Assembly: GCA_017654935.2 (NCBI GenBank)
Contig: CM065690.1
Coordinates: forward strand, 4,642,628 to 4,706,627
Reading direction: 5' to 3'
DNA from: Phymorhynchus buccinoides
Taxonomy: Eukaryota; Mollusca; Gastropoda; Neogastropoda; Raphitomidae
DNA length: 64,000 nucleotides
Part shown: in pieces, positions 36,513 through 50,592 of the stretch
How positions within the stretch are numbered: position 1 is the stretch's first letter
Layout: each line of letters begins with the position of its first letter
Made by a program: the position numbers and the translations under genes
The notes under the pieces: generated by a model
Told to the model about the DNA's origin: nothing
What the model saw: the letters and a program-made list of their open reading frames with translations, nothing else
Databases searched by the model: none

Positions 36513-37867
36513 GACTGTCTGGTGTCTAACACTCCTGACCAGGGGGCCTGATGACTTGAGGTCTCTGTACATACTATGTTGACTGTCTGGTGTCTAATTC
36601 GCACTCCTGACCAGGGGGCCTGATGACTTGAGGTCCAATGTACATACTATGTTGACTGTCTGGTGTCTAATTCGCACTCCTGACCAGGGGGCCTGATGAC
36701 TTGAGGTCCAATGTACATACTATGTTGACTGTCTGGTGTCTAATTCGCACTCCTGACTAGGGGGCCTGATGACTTGAGGTCCAATGTACATACTATGTTG
36801 ACTGTCTGGTGTCTAATTCGCACTCCTGACTAGGGGGCCTGATGACTTGAGGTCCAATGTACATACTATGTTGACTGTCTGGTGTCTAATTCACACTCCT
36901 GACTAGGGGGGCCTGATGACTTGAGGTCCAATGTACATACTATGTTGACTGTCTGGTGTCTAATTCGCACTCCTGACTAGGGGGGCCTGATGACTTGAGG
37001 TCCAATGTACATACTATGTTGACTGTCTGGTGTCTAATTCGCACTCCTGACTAGGGGGCCTGATGACTTGACTGTACATACTATGTTGACTGTCTGGTGT
37101 CTAATTCGCACTCCTGACTAGGGGGCCTGATGACTTGAGGTCCAATGTACATACTATGTTGACTGTCTGGTGTCTAATTCGCACTCCTGACTAGGGGGCC
37201 TGATGACTTGAGGTCCAATGTACATACTATGTTGACTGTCTGGTGTCTAATTCACACTCCTGACTAGGGGGCCTGATGACTTGAGGTCCAATGTACATAC
37301 TATGTTGACTGTCTGGTGTCTAATTCGCACTCCTGACTAGGGGGCCTGATGACTTGAGGTCCAATGTACATACTATGTTGACTGTCTGGTGTCTAATTCA
37401 CACTCCTGACTAGGGGGCCTGATGACTTGAGGTCCAATGTACATACTATGTTGACTGTCTGGTGTCTAATTCACACTCCTGACTAGGGGGCCTGATGACT
37501 TGAGGTCCAATGTACATACTATGTTGACTGTCTGGTGTCTAATTCACACTCCTGACTAGGGGGGCCTGATGACTTGAGGTCCAATGTACATACTATGTTG
37601 ACTGTCTGGTGTCTAATTCACACTCCTGACTAGGGGGGCCTGATGACTTGAGGTCCAATGTACATACTATGTTGACTGTCTGGTGTCTAATTCACACTCC
37701 TGACTAGGGGGGCCTGATGACTTGAGGTCCAATGTACATACTATGTTGACTGTCTGGTGTCTAATTCACACTCCTGACTAGGGGGCCTGATGACTTGAGG
37801 TCCAATGTACATACTATGTTGACTGTCTGGTGTCTAATTCACACTCCTGACTAGGGGGGCCTGATGA
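36513..37867 (+). repeat. 73-74-bp minisatellite, ~18 units, copy B
   Basis: Same unit as copy A, almost fully regular. One shortened unit lies near 37070. Confidence 0.95.
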
Positions 37868-39776
37868 CATGGTGATAGCTCGCTGTGTTGCCGTAGGGAA
37901 ATAGAAATATCTTGTGAGTAGAGTGCAGACCTTAATATCGCTGTTGCCATGGGGACAAATGTTCAGATGTATAGAGAGACCTTTAATGTGAGACACAGGA
38001 CACGTCTAGTCGCAAATTCTTTCAAACGACTTTATTTGCCATGTTGAAAAAATGTAATAAATACAATTGAAACGTCAGTGTTTGCAGGCTTTTGTTAAAA
38101 AATTAACATAGGGGTGGTTAGTTGAAATCATCAACTTATACTTAGAATACATTTCTGATTTTTTAAAATACTAAAAATGGTCGATTTATGCATTTTTTAC
38201 AAGAAAAAAACTAAAAACAAATCAATTTTATGTATATAAGTCCAATTTTTCAATTTCTACTAACCACCCCTTTCGTCAAAAAATGTATGTAAAGATCAAC
38301 TATCTACATGGTTTGAACTAACCACCCCATGGCTAAAAAAAATCGAAAGAAAATGCTAATTTCTTAAAAACAATCTACCCTACCCTGCCCTCCCCTAGAA
38401 TTTTTTTAGTCAAGAGCTAAATTATCTACATGGTTTGAACCAACCACCCTCTGTCTGGAACTCTCAAAAACTATCCCTGAACCACTTGACCCCTCAAGTT
38501 ATAAAACCTGGACCCCCAAAAGTAGGACCCAATGTCTGAACTGGAGATGGATCTCTTTGCCAGAGATTCAATACAGGCCGTCATCAGGACTTAAAATGTT
38601 CCATTTCTTTTTCTGACCCCAAAAGGACCGTGTCTGAAACTGTTCAGAGCATACTAATTCAGGGCGTTTTTGAAGGAATAGTGTGTAGTAGGCCTTAGGC
38701 GGTCCTACAACTTGTGCATCAAATTGGAGTTAAACAATATGAATAGGTACAACACTATAGTAACTCCCCTTTGATGCACAAGTTCTGGAACAGCCTGTTA
38801 ATCTAAGGCCAACACCAGTATTCCTCCTAAAGTTCTAGTGGAAAGCATTTATTATTGGGAGCAAAATCTTTTTGGTTAATCTCTGCGAGGGCATTCTACA
38901 TCCCCAGTTCAGACCTTGGCTCCTTCCTGAGCCACAGAAGGGACTGTTGCTCTTGCTACCTACATACCTAACAATCCATCTAACCTAGCCTATCTTCCTA
39001 CATATTCTATAGGACTCTATTAGGAGAGAAAGGGAGTAGTTTCTACCCTCCTCCAAGCCTAACAAAAACAAAACGCAAAACCACCACCCTCTGCCTACCT
39101 ACCTACCTATCTACCAACCTATCTAACCTAACCAGAGCTTCAGGTTTGTTTTCAAACCCCATGGGCCATATGACCCCAGATTACAGAAAATGACGGGTCA
39201 ATGTCCAAAATAATGGGCCAATAATGTGTCTCTGGAGTTTTGCACTTAAATTCTGTGGCAGACTTCGTGAGTCAGATGACCCCTAGCTGCACTAAATGAG
39301 GGGTCAAATCATCATCAATACGGGTCAATGGCCGGGGCCCGCTGACAACCTGAAGCTCTGCCCTAACCTATCTTCTACCTGTTCTACACGAGAGAGAGGA
39401 GGGTAGTCTCTACCCCCCTCCGAGCCTAACAAAACAAAAAACCAACAATCCCAAAACAAAGCAAAACAACCCCCCTCTGCCTACCTACCTCTCCATCTAG
39501 CTAGCCTAGGTGAGGGGCAAGGAGCAGGAAGCTTCGGCACGCAGATGCACTGACGGTGCGTGCAAGAGAGCGCTGCTTCAATGTGTACACAAAGGCGGGA
39601 TCCATTGCCCTCCCCGGGCATTGGTCCTTACCTCCACCCCCCGCGCGACCTCCAGTACCCCTCCCCTAACAGCCCTCCTACCCCACTCCGACAAAATAAA
39701 AGAAAGAAAAAAAGGCTACTCCCCTCCTTCCCACCCCACCCATCCTATCCCCCTTACTTACCGTTTCCTTTATTCC
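37868..39776. other. Non-tandem spacer, copy B: no gene seen
   Basis: Counterpart of 11033-12968, with a foldback at 38691-38810. Small indels distinguish it (for example a shortened A/C-rich stretch near 39060), giving a useful unique-sequence estimate of divergence between copies. Confidence 0.6.
38691..38810. mobile_element. 120-bp foldback MITE-like element, copy B
   Basis: Same as 11860-11979. Confidence 0.6.
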
Positions 39777-42700
39777 AATGCACACAAAATAATCAATCAC
39801 AATGCATGGTACACAAAATAATCAATCACAATGCATGGTACACAAAATAATCAATCACAATGCATGGTACACAAAATAATCAATCACAATGTATGGTACA
39901 CACAATAATATATCACAATGCATGGCACACAAAATAATATATCACAATGCATGGTACACAACATGATATATCACAATGCATGGTACACAACATGATATAT
40001 CACAATGCATGGTACACAACATGATATATCACAATGCATGGTACACAACATGATATATCACAATGCATGGTACACAACATGATATATCACAATGCATGGT
40101 ACACAACATGATATATCACAATGCATGGTACACAACATGATATATCACAATGCATGGTACACAAAATGATATATCACAATGCATGGTACACAATGATATA
40201 TCACAATGCATGGTACACAACATGATATATCACAATGCATGGTACACAACATGATATATCACAATGCATGGTACACAACATGATATATCACAATGCATGG
40301 TACACAACATGATATATCACAATGCATGGTACACAACATGATATATCACAATGCATGGTACACAACATGATATATCACAATGCATGGTACACAATGATAT
40401 ATCACAATGCATGGTACACAACATGATATATCACAATGCATGGTACACAACATGATATATCACAATGCATGGTACACAATGATATATCACAATGCATGGT
40501 ACACAATGATATATCACAATGCATAGAACACATGATATATCACAATGCATGGTACACAATGATATATCACAATGCATGGTACACAACATGATATATCACA
40601 ATGCATGGTACACATGATATATCACAATGCATGGTACACAACATGATATATCACAATGCATGGTACACAATGATATATCACAATGCATGGTACACAACAT
40701 GATATATCACAATGCATGGTACACATCATGGTATATCACAATGCATGGTACACATGATATATCACAATGCATGGTACACAACATGATATATCACAATGCA
40801 TGGTACACAACATGATATATCACAATGCATGGTACACATGATATATCACAATGCATGGTACACATGATATATCACAATGCATGGTACACAACATGATATA
40901 TCACAATGCATGGTACACAACATGATATATCACAATGCATGGTACACAACATGATATATCACAATGCATGGTACACAAATGATATATCACAATGCATGGT
41001 ACACAACATGATATATCACAATGCATGGTACACAACATGATATATCACAATGCATGGTGCACATGATATATCACAATGCATGGTACACAAAATGATATAT
41101 CACAATGCATAGTACACATGATATATCACAATGCATGGTACACAATGATATATCACAATGCATGGTACACATTATATATCACAATGCATGGTACACAACA
41201 TGATATATCACAATGCATGGTACACAATGATATATCACAATGCATGGTACACAACATGATATATCACAATGCATGGTACACATCATGATATATCACAATG
41301 CATGGTACACATGATATATCACAATGCATGGTACACAACATGATATATCACAATGCATGGTACACAACATGATATATCACAATGCATGGTACACAACATG
41401 ATATATCACAATGCATGGTACACAAAATGATATATCACAATGCATGGTACACATGATATATCACAATGCATGGTACACAACATGATATATCACAATGCAT
41501 GGTACACAACATGATATATCACAATGCATGGTACACAATGATATATCACAATGCATGGTACACAACATGATATATCACAATGCATGGTACACAACATGAT
41601 ATATCACAATGCATGGTACACAACATGATATATCACAATGCATGGTACACAATGATATATCACAATGCATGGTACACAACATGATATATCACAATGCATG
41701 GTACACAATGATATATCACAATGCATGGTACACAAATGATATATCACAATGCATGGTACACAACATGATATATCACAATGCATGGTACACAACATGATAT
41801 ATCACAATGCATGGTACACAAAATGATATATCACAATGCATGGTACACAAAATGATATATCACAATGCATGGTACACAACATGATATATCACAATGCATG
41901 GTACACAACATGATATATCACAATGCATGGTACACAACATGATATATCACAATGCATGGTACACAATGATATATCACAATGCATGGTACACAACATGATA
42001 TATCACAATGCATGGTACACAACATGATATATCACAATGCATGGTACACAACTTGATATATCACAATGCATGGTACACACATGATATATCACAATGCATG
42101 GTACACAACATGATATATCACAATGCATGGTACACAATGATATATCACAATGCATGGTACACAACATGATATATCACAATGCATGGTACACAACATGATA
42201 TATCACGATGCATGGTACACAAATGATATATCACAATGCATGGTACACAACATGATATATCACAATGCATGGTACACAAAATGATATATCACAATGCATG
42301 GTACACAAAATGATATATCACAATGCATGGTACACAACATGATATATCACAATGCATGGTACACAATGATATATCACAATGCATGGTACACAAAATGATA
42401 TATCACAATGCATGGTACACAACATGATATATCACAATGCATGGTACACAATGATATATCACAATGCATGGTACACAACATGATATATCACAATGCATGG
42501 TACACAACATGATATATCACAATGCATGGTACACAAAACGATACAATGCATGGTACACATGATATATCACAATGCATGGTACACAATGATATATCACAAT
42601 GCATGGTACACAAAATGATATATCACAATGCATGGTACACATGATATATCACAATGCATGGTACACAAAATGATATATCACAATGCATGGTACACAAAAT

Positions 42701-43856
42701 GATATATCACAATGCATGGTACACAACATGATATATCACAATGCATGGTACACAACATGATATATCACAATGCATGGTACACAACATGATATATCACAAT
42801 GCATGGTACACAACATGATATATCACAATGCATGGTACACAAAATGATATATCACAATGCATGGTACACAAAATGATATATCACAATGCATGGTACACAA
42901 TGATATATCACAATGCATGGTACACAACATGATATATCACAATGCATGGTACACAATGATATATCACAATGCATGGTACACAACATGATATATCACAATG
43001 CATGGTACACAATGATATATCACAATGCATGGTACACAACATGATATATCACAATGCATGGTACACAACATGATATATCACAATGCATGGTACACAACAT
43101 GATATATCACAATGCATGGTACACAACATGATATATCACAATGCATGGTACACAACATGATATATCACAATGCATGGTACACAACATGATATATCACAAT
43201 GCATGGTACACAACATGATATATCACAATGCATGGTACACAAAATGATATATCACAATGCATGGTACACAACATGATATATCACAATGCATGGTACACAA
43301 TGATATATCACAATGCATGGTACACAACATGATATATCACAATGCATGGTACACAATGATATATCACAATGCATGGTACACAAAATGATATATCACAATG
43401 CATGGTACACAAAATAATATATCACAATGCATGGTACACATGATATATCACAATGCATGGTACACAACATGATATATCACAATGCATGGTACACAACATA
43501 ATATATCACAATGCATGGTACACAACATGATATATCACAATGCATGGTACACAAAATGATATATCACAATGCATGGTACACAAAATAATATATCACAATG
43601 CATGGTACATATATCACAATGCATGGTACACAACATAATATATCACAATGCATGGTACACAACATGATATATCACAATGCATGGTACACAACATGATATA
43701 TCACAATGCATGGTACACAACATGATATATCACAATGCATGGTACACAACATGATATATCACAATGCATGGTACACAACATGATATATCACAATGCATGG
43801 TACACAACATGATATATCACAATGCATGGTACACAAAATAATATATCACAATGCAT
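39777..43856 (+). repeat. ~29-bp satellite-like array, copy B
   Basis: Same unit, about 140 copies and 0.24 kb shorter than copy A. The mix of linker variants differs. The edges (ATAATCAATCACAATG at the left, CACAATGCATACGGTATG at the right) are the same. Confidence 0.97.
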
Positions 43857-44128
43857 ACGGTATGTACACATTAACCTTTAGCATCCTGCATTTTTTCTGA
43901 CGTTCCGTACTCAGCCACTGCATTCTTTTTGAGATGGTGAAAAACGCTTACACCCACTTGATTAAAAATGCTCTAATTTTCTGTGTCTGTGTGCAGACTT
44001 GATTATTGGAATACTAATAAAGAGATGATTGAGGAAAGTTACATTCTCTCTCGCTGTTCTTCTCCTCCTTTTTCTCTCTCTCTCGTCTTTCTCTTCCTCA
44101 TCCCTCCAACTCTGTCCTGCTCTCTCTC

Positions 44129-44468
44129 TCACAGTCTCTGCTCTTCTACAATGGCGTCGGCCAGGGCCCTCCACACCAGGAGGTGGCGGGGGGCTAAGGG
44201 GTTGCGCGTGGATGGAACACGTGGTGGGGATGTACCAGGGGCAGCTGCCTCTGCAGGGAAGGCATGCGCTGGAGGCGAGGCATCCTCTCCAGGAAGACCA
44301 CGTGACTCTCCCCGGGGTGAGGTCCGAGATGCAGCGAGTGGCTTGCTGCAGGGAGACCATGATGACTCTCTCCGGGGTGAGGTCCGAGATGCAGCGAGGG
44401 GCTTGCTGCACGGAGAACCCACACGACCAGTCGTCCTGGGAAAAGTCCGCTGTCACCAGCAACACCGT
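44129..44468 (-). pseudogene. Last exon of Gene 2, frame-broken, copy B
   Basis: Same exon as 17551-17890: acceptor CCACAG, phase-0 start, 60-bp internal duplication, three frames and the same stop. In this copy both upstream exons (46270-46767, 47987-48313) are present, so the C-terminal reading is anchored by continuous phase-0 joins. Downstream on the same strand lies a CT/GA-rich tract and then the 29-bp array. Confidence 0.5.
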
Positions 44469-44789
44469 CTGTGGTGGGAGAGAGAGGGAGGGGAGGGGAG
44501 AGAAAGAGACGGAGAGAGAACAATTGAACACAGTTTAAACATAGGAAATGCGATGCACACATAGAAAAAGGAAATGATTATAGATGTACAATTATGCTGA
44601 CAGCATTTCATCATGAAGGTGACATGTTGCTTAGTCAGACAGACAGAGAGAGAGAGAGGGAGAGAGAGACGAACAGTGAATAAAAATGAGTTTGAATTAT
44701 GCAGCCCCTAGGAAAGTCAAGTTCATATGAATTGATTCAAAAACTATTTCAATTTTAGAATATTACTGTTAATAATTGCATGGTCGCGG

Positions 44790-45357
44790 AGCCAGCATGA
44801 GTGAGGTCGTAATCCTAGGACGCCACCACGTCTGTCGACCGACAGCTGCCCAGAACACACTGACCCCCATGACTTGAACCCCAACACACCAAAGGCACAG
44901 ACTGGGCGGGTAATTGAAATCGGGGTCAGCATAAGAGCAGAGCATGCGAAGCCACAGAATTTGAAAACATATTTTGCTATGACGATGGACGGAGATGAGG
45001 AGGATTTCGGTGATGGTGGTGTGGAATTGCATTATGGTCTGAGACGTGACAGGGCTGTACTCTACGCTTCCTTTCATAATGATATCCCAGCGTTCACCAG
45101 AACCGAGAACTACAGACACTTGCAGTGTTGGTCATGAAATCAGAGCAACACTCTGAATCACATCCTTTATATGGAAAAAATATCGACTGCATGGTTTCAG
45201 TTTCAATCTGATCTTCCCACTGAGCCCGTAGAACACTCACTCTGAGTAAAGTCAGTCCAGGACAAAAAAAACATCAAGTCTTTGATGGGATTGAAACCCG
45301 AGACCTGCCAACCACTAGTCACAAGTACCACTAGAACCACTGTGCCACTGTTCAGTC
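44790..45357 (-). mobile_element. tRNA-headed SINE-like element, minus strand, copy B
   Basis: Counterpart of 18213-18770, box A at 45347-45337. It carries about 20 extra bases near 44945-44967 relative to copy A. Confidence 0.65.
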
Positions 45358-45415
45358 CTACAGATACTCTCCCGTGGGGATACTGGAGGGTCTGTTGTAC
45401 AAATGGTTCCCTCAC

Positions 45416-46130
45416 ACCAGCCGCTGTGGCGTAGTGGTAAAGTCGCGGAATACTGGCTGGGAGGTCATGGATTCGAATCTCATCAGAGGCGAGGGTCTTT
45501 TCGGTCCTGGACCGACTCCTACCCAGAGTGAGTGGTTATGGGCTCAATGTGAAACCACGCCGTCGAGATACATTCGCTTAACGGATGCGATTCTGAGAAT
45601 GTTGCTCTAATTTTATTACCAACACTGCAGGTGCCTGTAGTTCTCCGACCTGGTTAACACCGGGATATCATTATGAGGAAGCATAGAGTACAGCTCTGTC
45701 ACGTAGTTTCAGACCAATACGGAACTCCATTGCATCATCATCATCATCATCAAAAAGAAAAAGAAAAATGCCTCAAATTATATGGCCTTGCATGCCCTGC
45801 TCTTATGGTGACCTCAGTTTCGGTTTCCATTCCAGTTCATGCCCTTGGTGCGTTCGGGTCAAAGTCATGGGGATCAGTGTGTTCTGGGGAGCTGTCGATG
45901 GACGGATGTGGTGGTGCCCTCGGAGGAGGACCCGACTCACGCTAGCTCTGTGACTAAGACATTATTGTGGTCAGTAGGGGGCTTAGTAGGTGGTGTCTTG
46001 TGTAAAGGCTCCACTGAACTCCACCGAAGTGGCTCAGCAGCAGTGCAATGTCTCCTCGGATGGTTGCTTCCTAACGGCCTAACATAGATTTGCTCCCCTT
46101 GGACTGCTGGTTTCGGACTCTGCGACTTAA
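45416..46130 (+). mobile_element. tRNA-headed SINE-like element, plus strand, copy B
   Basis: Counterpart of 18836-19550 with box A at 45427-45437 and box B at 45470-45480. Point differences fall inside and outside the promoter boxes. Confidence 0.65.
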
Positions 46131-46269
46131 CTTTATTTATTTAATAGGCGCATAACGGCAGCATTCGCATCTGCGCTCATACTCGATAGGAAACTCTGAG
46201 CGATCGATGAGGAAGAAGAATCCTACAGATACAGCTAAAATCTCCCCATTGTTGCCCCTGATGACTCAC

Positions 46270-46767
46270 CTTCCAGCTGACATCGATGCCATGCACGGTG
46301 TTCTGGGCCCTGTCCATGGAAGGCTCCACGTCATTCAGCAGTGGTGTGCACAATGTTCTCGGCCCTGTCCATGGAAGGCTTCACGTCACTCAGCAGTGGT
46401 GTGCACGATGTTCTGGGCCCTGTCCATGGAAGGCTTCACGTCACTCAGCAGTGGTGTGCACAGTGTTCTGGGCCCTGTCCATGGTAGGCAGAGGCTCCAC
46501 GTTACTCAGCAGTGTTGTGCACCATGTTCTGGGCCCTGTCCATGGAAGGCAGAGGCTCCACGTCACTCAGCAGCAGCCTCAGCTCGGGCCGGTGATGATG
46601 CAACAGGCCCACAACACATCACGGTCCGTGTTGGCGTAGACCAGGTTGGCGTCCTTGGCGAAGTCCCTCAGCCTGTTGGGGGCGTGGTGACGTCCGAGGG
46701 CCTGCCAGGCGGTGCGCAGCCTGCTCCACTGGGAGAACACCAGGTAGGTCACCGACAGCAGGAGGAG
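46270..46767 (-). pseudogene. Penultimate known exon of Gene 2, with internal minisatellite, copy B
   Basis: Same 498-bp exon as 19688-20185, with identical splice sites, phase-0 ends and the same in-frame stop after the transmembrane and basic region (at 46579-46581). It lies 1.2 kb downstream of exon 47987-48313, which supplies the first half of the helix. Only a handful of substitutions separate the two copies, and the repeat number is the same. Confidence 0.55.
46294..46572 (-). repeat. 55-61-bp minisatellite inside a Gene 2 exon, copy B
   Basis: Same five units as copy A with a few substitutions. Confidence 0.93.
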
Positions 46768-47142
46768 CTGAACAACAAGAACACGATGAAGTTCAGTAAA
46801 AAGCAAACGTGGGAAAAATGGAGCGTAAAAACAAGATGATGAAATGTCGTTGAAAGCGAATCAAAAGGAGATACAACAAGACGAGGAAGGCTGGCTTACT
46901 GTTTTATTGTTTACATACACATCCACACACTCACAAGGACATGCATGCAAACAATGTATCAGACGCCTACACACACACACTCTCTCTCTCACACGTGCAC
47001 ACACATAGGCTACACACACATACACACACACATACACACACACATACAGAGAGAGGGAGAGAGAGAGAGACATACACACACACACACACACAGAGGCTAT
47101 TTGTGGCTAGGGGGGTATATTCTGGCCCAGTCCAGAATAAAC

Positions 47143-47986
47143 CCTGGGGTATATTATACCCAGGTATACTTAATACTTAATAATCATAATAATTAATCAT
47201 GCTTATAGTTATATGTATAGCGCATAATCTTGCTAAGCAACTCAATGCGCTTTTCATACAAACATTTCTAACAGACTGGTTCACGTATCCTCACCATACA
47301 TCTCTATGAAAAATGAATGCAATACATTAGAAAATGCATTGCATATAATCATAACACAACACACTAACACCCACCTCCCTTCAACCCACCCCACCCCAAC
47401 CATCCCCCCACCCAAGGTATAATCTGGTCCGCTACAGCGGGTGTCCTGGGCTGAACCGGGGAAGCTTAACGACTGTGCATGTCTCTGCAGTAGGGTTCTA
47501 GTAAAAACTAAAAGCATTTAAAAACAAAACAATATTTGTTGAAAACCCAAAGAGGTGAGAACATTAGATTGAGGATAACAAATTTGAATAAAAGCAAACG
47601 AAAATAAAATTAAAAACAAATAACATAAGGGGATAAATGTTACCGTAACTGAAGTGATTGACATAACATTCACATTGTGCGCTGGCTCCGTGACTATGAC
47701 ATCATTGTTGTCAGTAGGTGGTGTCCTGCGTATGTTAACTCAGAACAGGCTCCACCGAACTCCACCGAAGTGACTCAGCAGCAGTGCAGTGTCTCCTCGG
47801 TTGGTTGTCTCCTGACAGCGTAACCTAGATTCGCTCCCCGGCAGGTTTCGGATTCTGCGACCTGACACACCAGAGTGTGGCTGCGAGTTGGACTAGAAAT
47901 GGGAGTTTGAGCAACGCCACTGTACAGCAAAATGGGACAGCAAAAGAAAAACAAAACAAAACAACATTCACACTGAAGTCGTTTAC
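47143..47986. other. Intron of Gene 2 unique to piece 2, with a SINE 3' fragment
   Basis: AT-rich at the left, with a palindromic GGGTATATTATACCC-like motif at 47155-47170. The 47676-47868 interval is homologous to the 3' part of the SINE-like element (GCTCCACCGAACTCCACCGA; CTCAGCAGCAGTGCA) without its tRNA head. No gene is seen. Confidence 0.6.
47676..47868 (+). mobile_element. 5'-truncated SINE-like fragment
   Basis: Aligns to about 19355-19550 of the plus-strand SINE-like element, including CTCCTCGG-TGGTTG and TTTCGGA-TCTGCGAC. It has about 15% difference and an 18-bp insertion near 47737. Confidence 0.6.
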
Positions 47987-48313
47987 CTGTGTCAGTGTCA
48001 GGCCTACAGCCACACTCAGCATCCTGGTTCCCACGCAGTTCCTCCAGTGATCCAACATGGCCGCCATCACCCGGTGCGTGTCAGTATCAGGCCTACAGCC
48101 ACACTCAGCATCTTGGAACCCACGCAGTTCCTCCAGTGATCCAACATGGCCACCATCACCCGGTGCGTGTCAGTCGTCTCCCCTGTTTCCAGCGTGCAGG
48201 AGAAGTTGCCTCCCTTGCCCTGCCAATCCAGCGTCACGCGCGGGGTCCCCAGCCAGTGAACCAGGCCCAGGTTGCCGTACGTGCAGGTCAGGGGGTTGTG
48301 GAGCAGGCTCAGT
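47987..48313 (-). pseudogene. Gene 2 exon encoding extracellular patch and start of membrane helix
   Basis: On the minus strand the acceptor CATCCCCACAG precedes 48313 and the donor CACAG|GTAAACG follows 47987. After one base completing a split codon it reads LSLLHNPLTCTYGNLGLVHW, then LGTPRVTLDWQGKGGNFSCT with an N-F-S glycosylation sequon, LETGETTDTHRV, and LDHWRNCVG. It ends MLSVAVGLTLTQ in phase 0, joining the helix half in exon 46270-46767. A partial 89-bp tandem duplication within the exon (start points 48001 and 48090) shifts the frame and adds a stop. Removing one copy restores 79 codons. Cys plus sequon suggest the outside of the cell, but the family is unknown to me. Confidence 0.6.
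48001..48178 (-). repeat. 89-bp tandem duplication inside a Gene 2 exon
   Basis: GGCCTACAGCCACACTCAGC starts at 48001 and again at 48090. The two 89-bp copies differ at about six positions. 89 is not divisible by three. Confidence 0.93.
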
Positions 48314-50592
48314 CTGTGGGGATGAAAGGTGCACAATGCCTCAGAGTCAGGGGGCTGTGGAGCAGGCTCAGTCTGTGGGGGGTGAAAGGTGCACAATGCC
48401 TTACAGTCAGGGGGTTGTGGAGCAGGCTCAGTCTGTGGGGGATGAAAGGTGCACAGTCAGGGGGTGTGTGGAGCAGGCCTGAAAGGTGCACATGCCTTAC
48501 AGTCAGGGGGTTGTGGAGCAGGCTCAGTCTGTGAAAGGGGGATGAAGGCTCAGTCTGTGGGGGTGCACAATGCCTTACAGTCAGGGGGTTGTGGAGCAGG
48601 CTCAGTCTGTGGGGGATGAAAGGTGCACAATGCCTTACAGTCAGGGGGTTGTGGAGCAGGCTCAGTCTGTGGGGGATGAAAGGTGCACAATGCCTTACAG
48701 TCAGGGGGTTGTGGAGCAGGCTCAGTCTGTGGGGGATGAAAGGTGCACAATGCCTTACAGTCAGGGGGTCTGTGGAGCAGGCTCAGTCTGTGGGGGATGA
48801 AAGGTGCACAATGCCTTACAGTCAGGGGGTTGTGGAGCAGGCTCAGTCTGTGGGGGATGAAAGGTGCACAATGCCTTACAGTCAGGGGGTTGTGGAGCAG
48901 GCTCAGTCTGTGGGGGGTGAAAGGTGCACAATGCCTTACAGTCAGGTGGTTGTGGAGCAGGCTCAGTCTGTGGGGGATGAAAGGTGCACAATGCCTTACA
49001 GTCAGGGGGTTGTGGAGCAGGCTCAGTCTGTGGGGGGTGAAAGGTGCACAATGCCTTACAGTCAGGGGGTTGTGGAGCAGGCTCAGTCTGTGGGGGATGA
49101 AAGGTGCACAATGCCTTACAGTCAGGGGGTTGTGGAGCAGGCTCAGTCTGTGGGGGATGAAAGGTGCACAATGCCTTACAGTCAGGGGGTTGTGGAGCAG
49201 GCTCAGTCTGTGGGGGATGAAAGGTGCATGATGCCTTACAGTCAGGGGGTTGTGGAGCAGGCTCAGTCTGTGGGGGATGAAAGGTGCACAATGCCTTACA
49301 GTCAGGGGGTTGTGGAGCAGGCTCAGTCTGTGGGGGATGAAAGGTGCACAATGCCTTACAGTCAGGGGGTTGTGGAGCAGGCTCAGTCTGTGGGGGATGA
49401 AAGGTGCACAATGCCTTACAGTCAGGTGCACAATGCCAGGGGGTTGTGGAGCAGGCTCAGTCTGTGGGGGGTGAAAGGTCAGGGGGTTGTGGAGCAGGCT
49501 CAGTCTGTGGGGGATGAAAGGTGCACAATGCCTTACAGTCAGGGGGTTGGGCTCAGGTTGTGTGGAGCAGGCTCAGTCTGTGGGGGATGAAAGGTGCACA
49601 ATGCCTTACAGTCAGGGGGTTGTGGAGCAGGCTCAGTCTGTGGGGGATGAAAGGTGCACAATGCCTTACAGTCAGGGGGTTGTGGAGCAGGCTCAGTCTG
49701 TGGGGGATGAAAGGTGCACAATGCCTTACAGTCAGGGGGTTGTGGAGCAGGCTCAGTCTGTGGGGGATGAAAGGTGCACAATGCCTTACAGTCAGGGGGT
49801 TGTGGAGCAGGCTCAGTCTGTGGGGGATGAAAGGTGCACAATGCCTTACAGTCAGGGGGTTGTGGAGCAGGCTCAGTCTGGGGGATGAAAGGTGCACAAT
49901 GCCTTACAGTCAGGGGGTTGTGGAGCAGGCTCAGTCTGTGGGGGATGAAAGGTGCATGATGCCTTACAGTCAGGGGGTTGTGGAGCAGGCTCAGTCTGTG
50001 GGGGATGAAAGGTGCACAATGCCTTACAGTCAGGGGGTTGTGGAGCAGGCTCAGTCTGTGGGGGATGAAAGGTGCACAATGCCTTACAGTCAGGGGGTTG
50101 TGGAGCAGGCTCAGTCTGTGGGGGATGAAAGGTGCACAATGCCTTACAGTCAGGGGGTTGTGGAGCAGGCTCAGTCTGTGGGGGATGAAAGGTGCACAAT
50201 GCCTTACAGTCAGGGGGTTGTGGAGCAGGCTCAGTCTGTGGGGGATGAAAGGTGCATGATGCCTTACAGTCAGGGGGTTGTGGAGCAGGCTCAGTCTGTG
50301 GGGGATGAAAGGTGCACAATGCCTTACAGTCAGGGGGTTGTGGAGCAGGCTCAGTCTGTGGGGGATGAAAGGTGCACAATGCCTTACAGTCAGGGGGTTG
50401 TGGAGCAGGCTCAGTCTGTGGGGGCACAGTGGCTTGAAAGGTGCACAATGCCTTACAGTCAGGGGGTTGTGGAGCAGGCTCAGTCTGTGGGGGGTGAAAG
50501 GTGCACAATGCCTTACAGTCAGGGGGTTGTGGAGCAGGCTCAGTCTGTGGGGGATGACGCCTTACAGTCAGGGGGTTGTGGAGCAAGGTGCA
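48287..50592 (-). repeat. 60-bp array built from an intron-exon boundary of Gene 2
   Basis: About 37 units. On the minus strand each reads CACCTTTCATCCCCCACAG, then 27 nt identical to the first 27 nt of exon 47987-48313, then TGTAAGGCATTGTG. The array therefore repeats the end of an intron and the start of an exon, and ends by running into the true exon. 60 is a multiple of three and no stops occur in several frames, so long open frames on both strands (48550-49431, 49521-50592) are artefacts. Irregular units lie at 48446-48560, 49425-49560 and 50420-50592. Confidence 0.95.
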
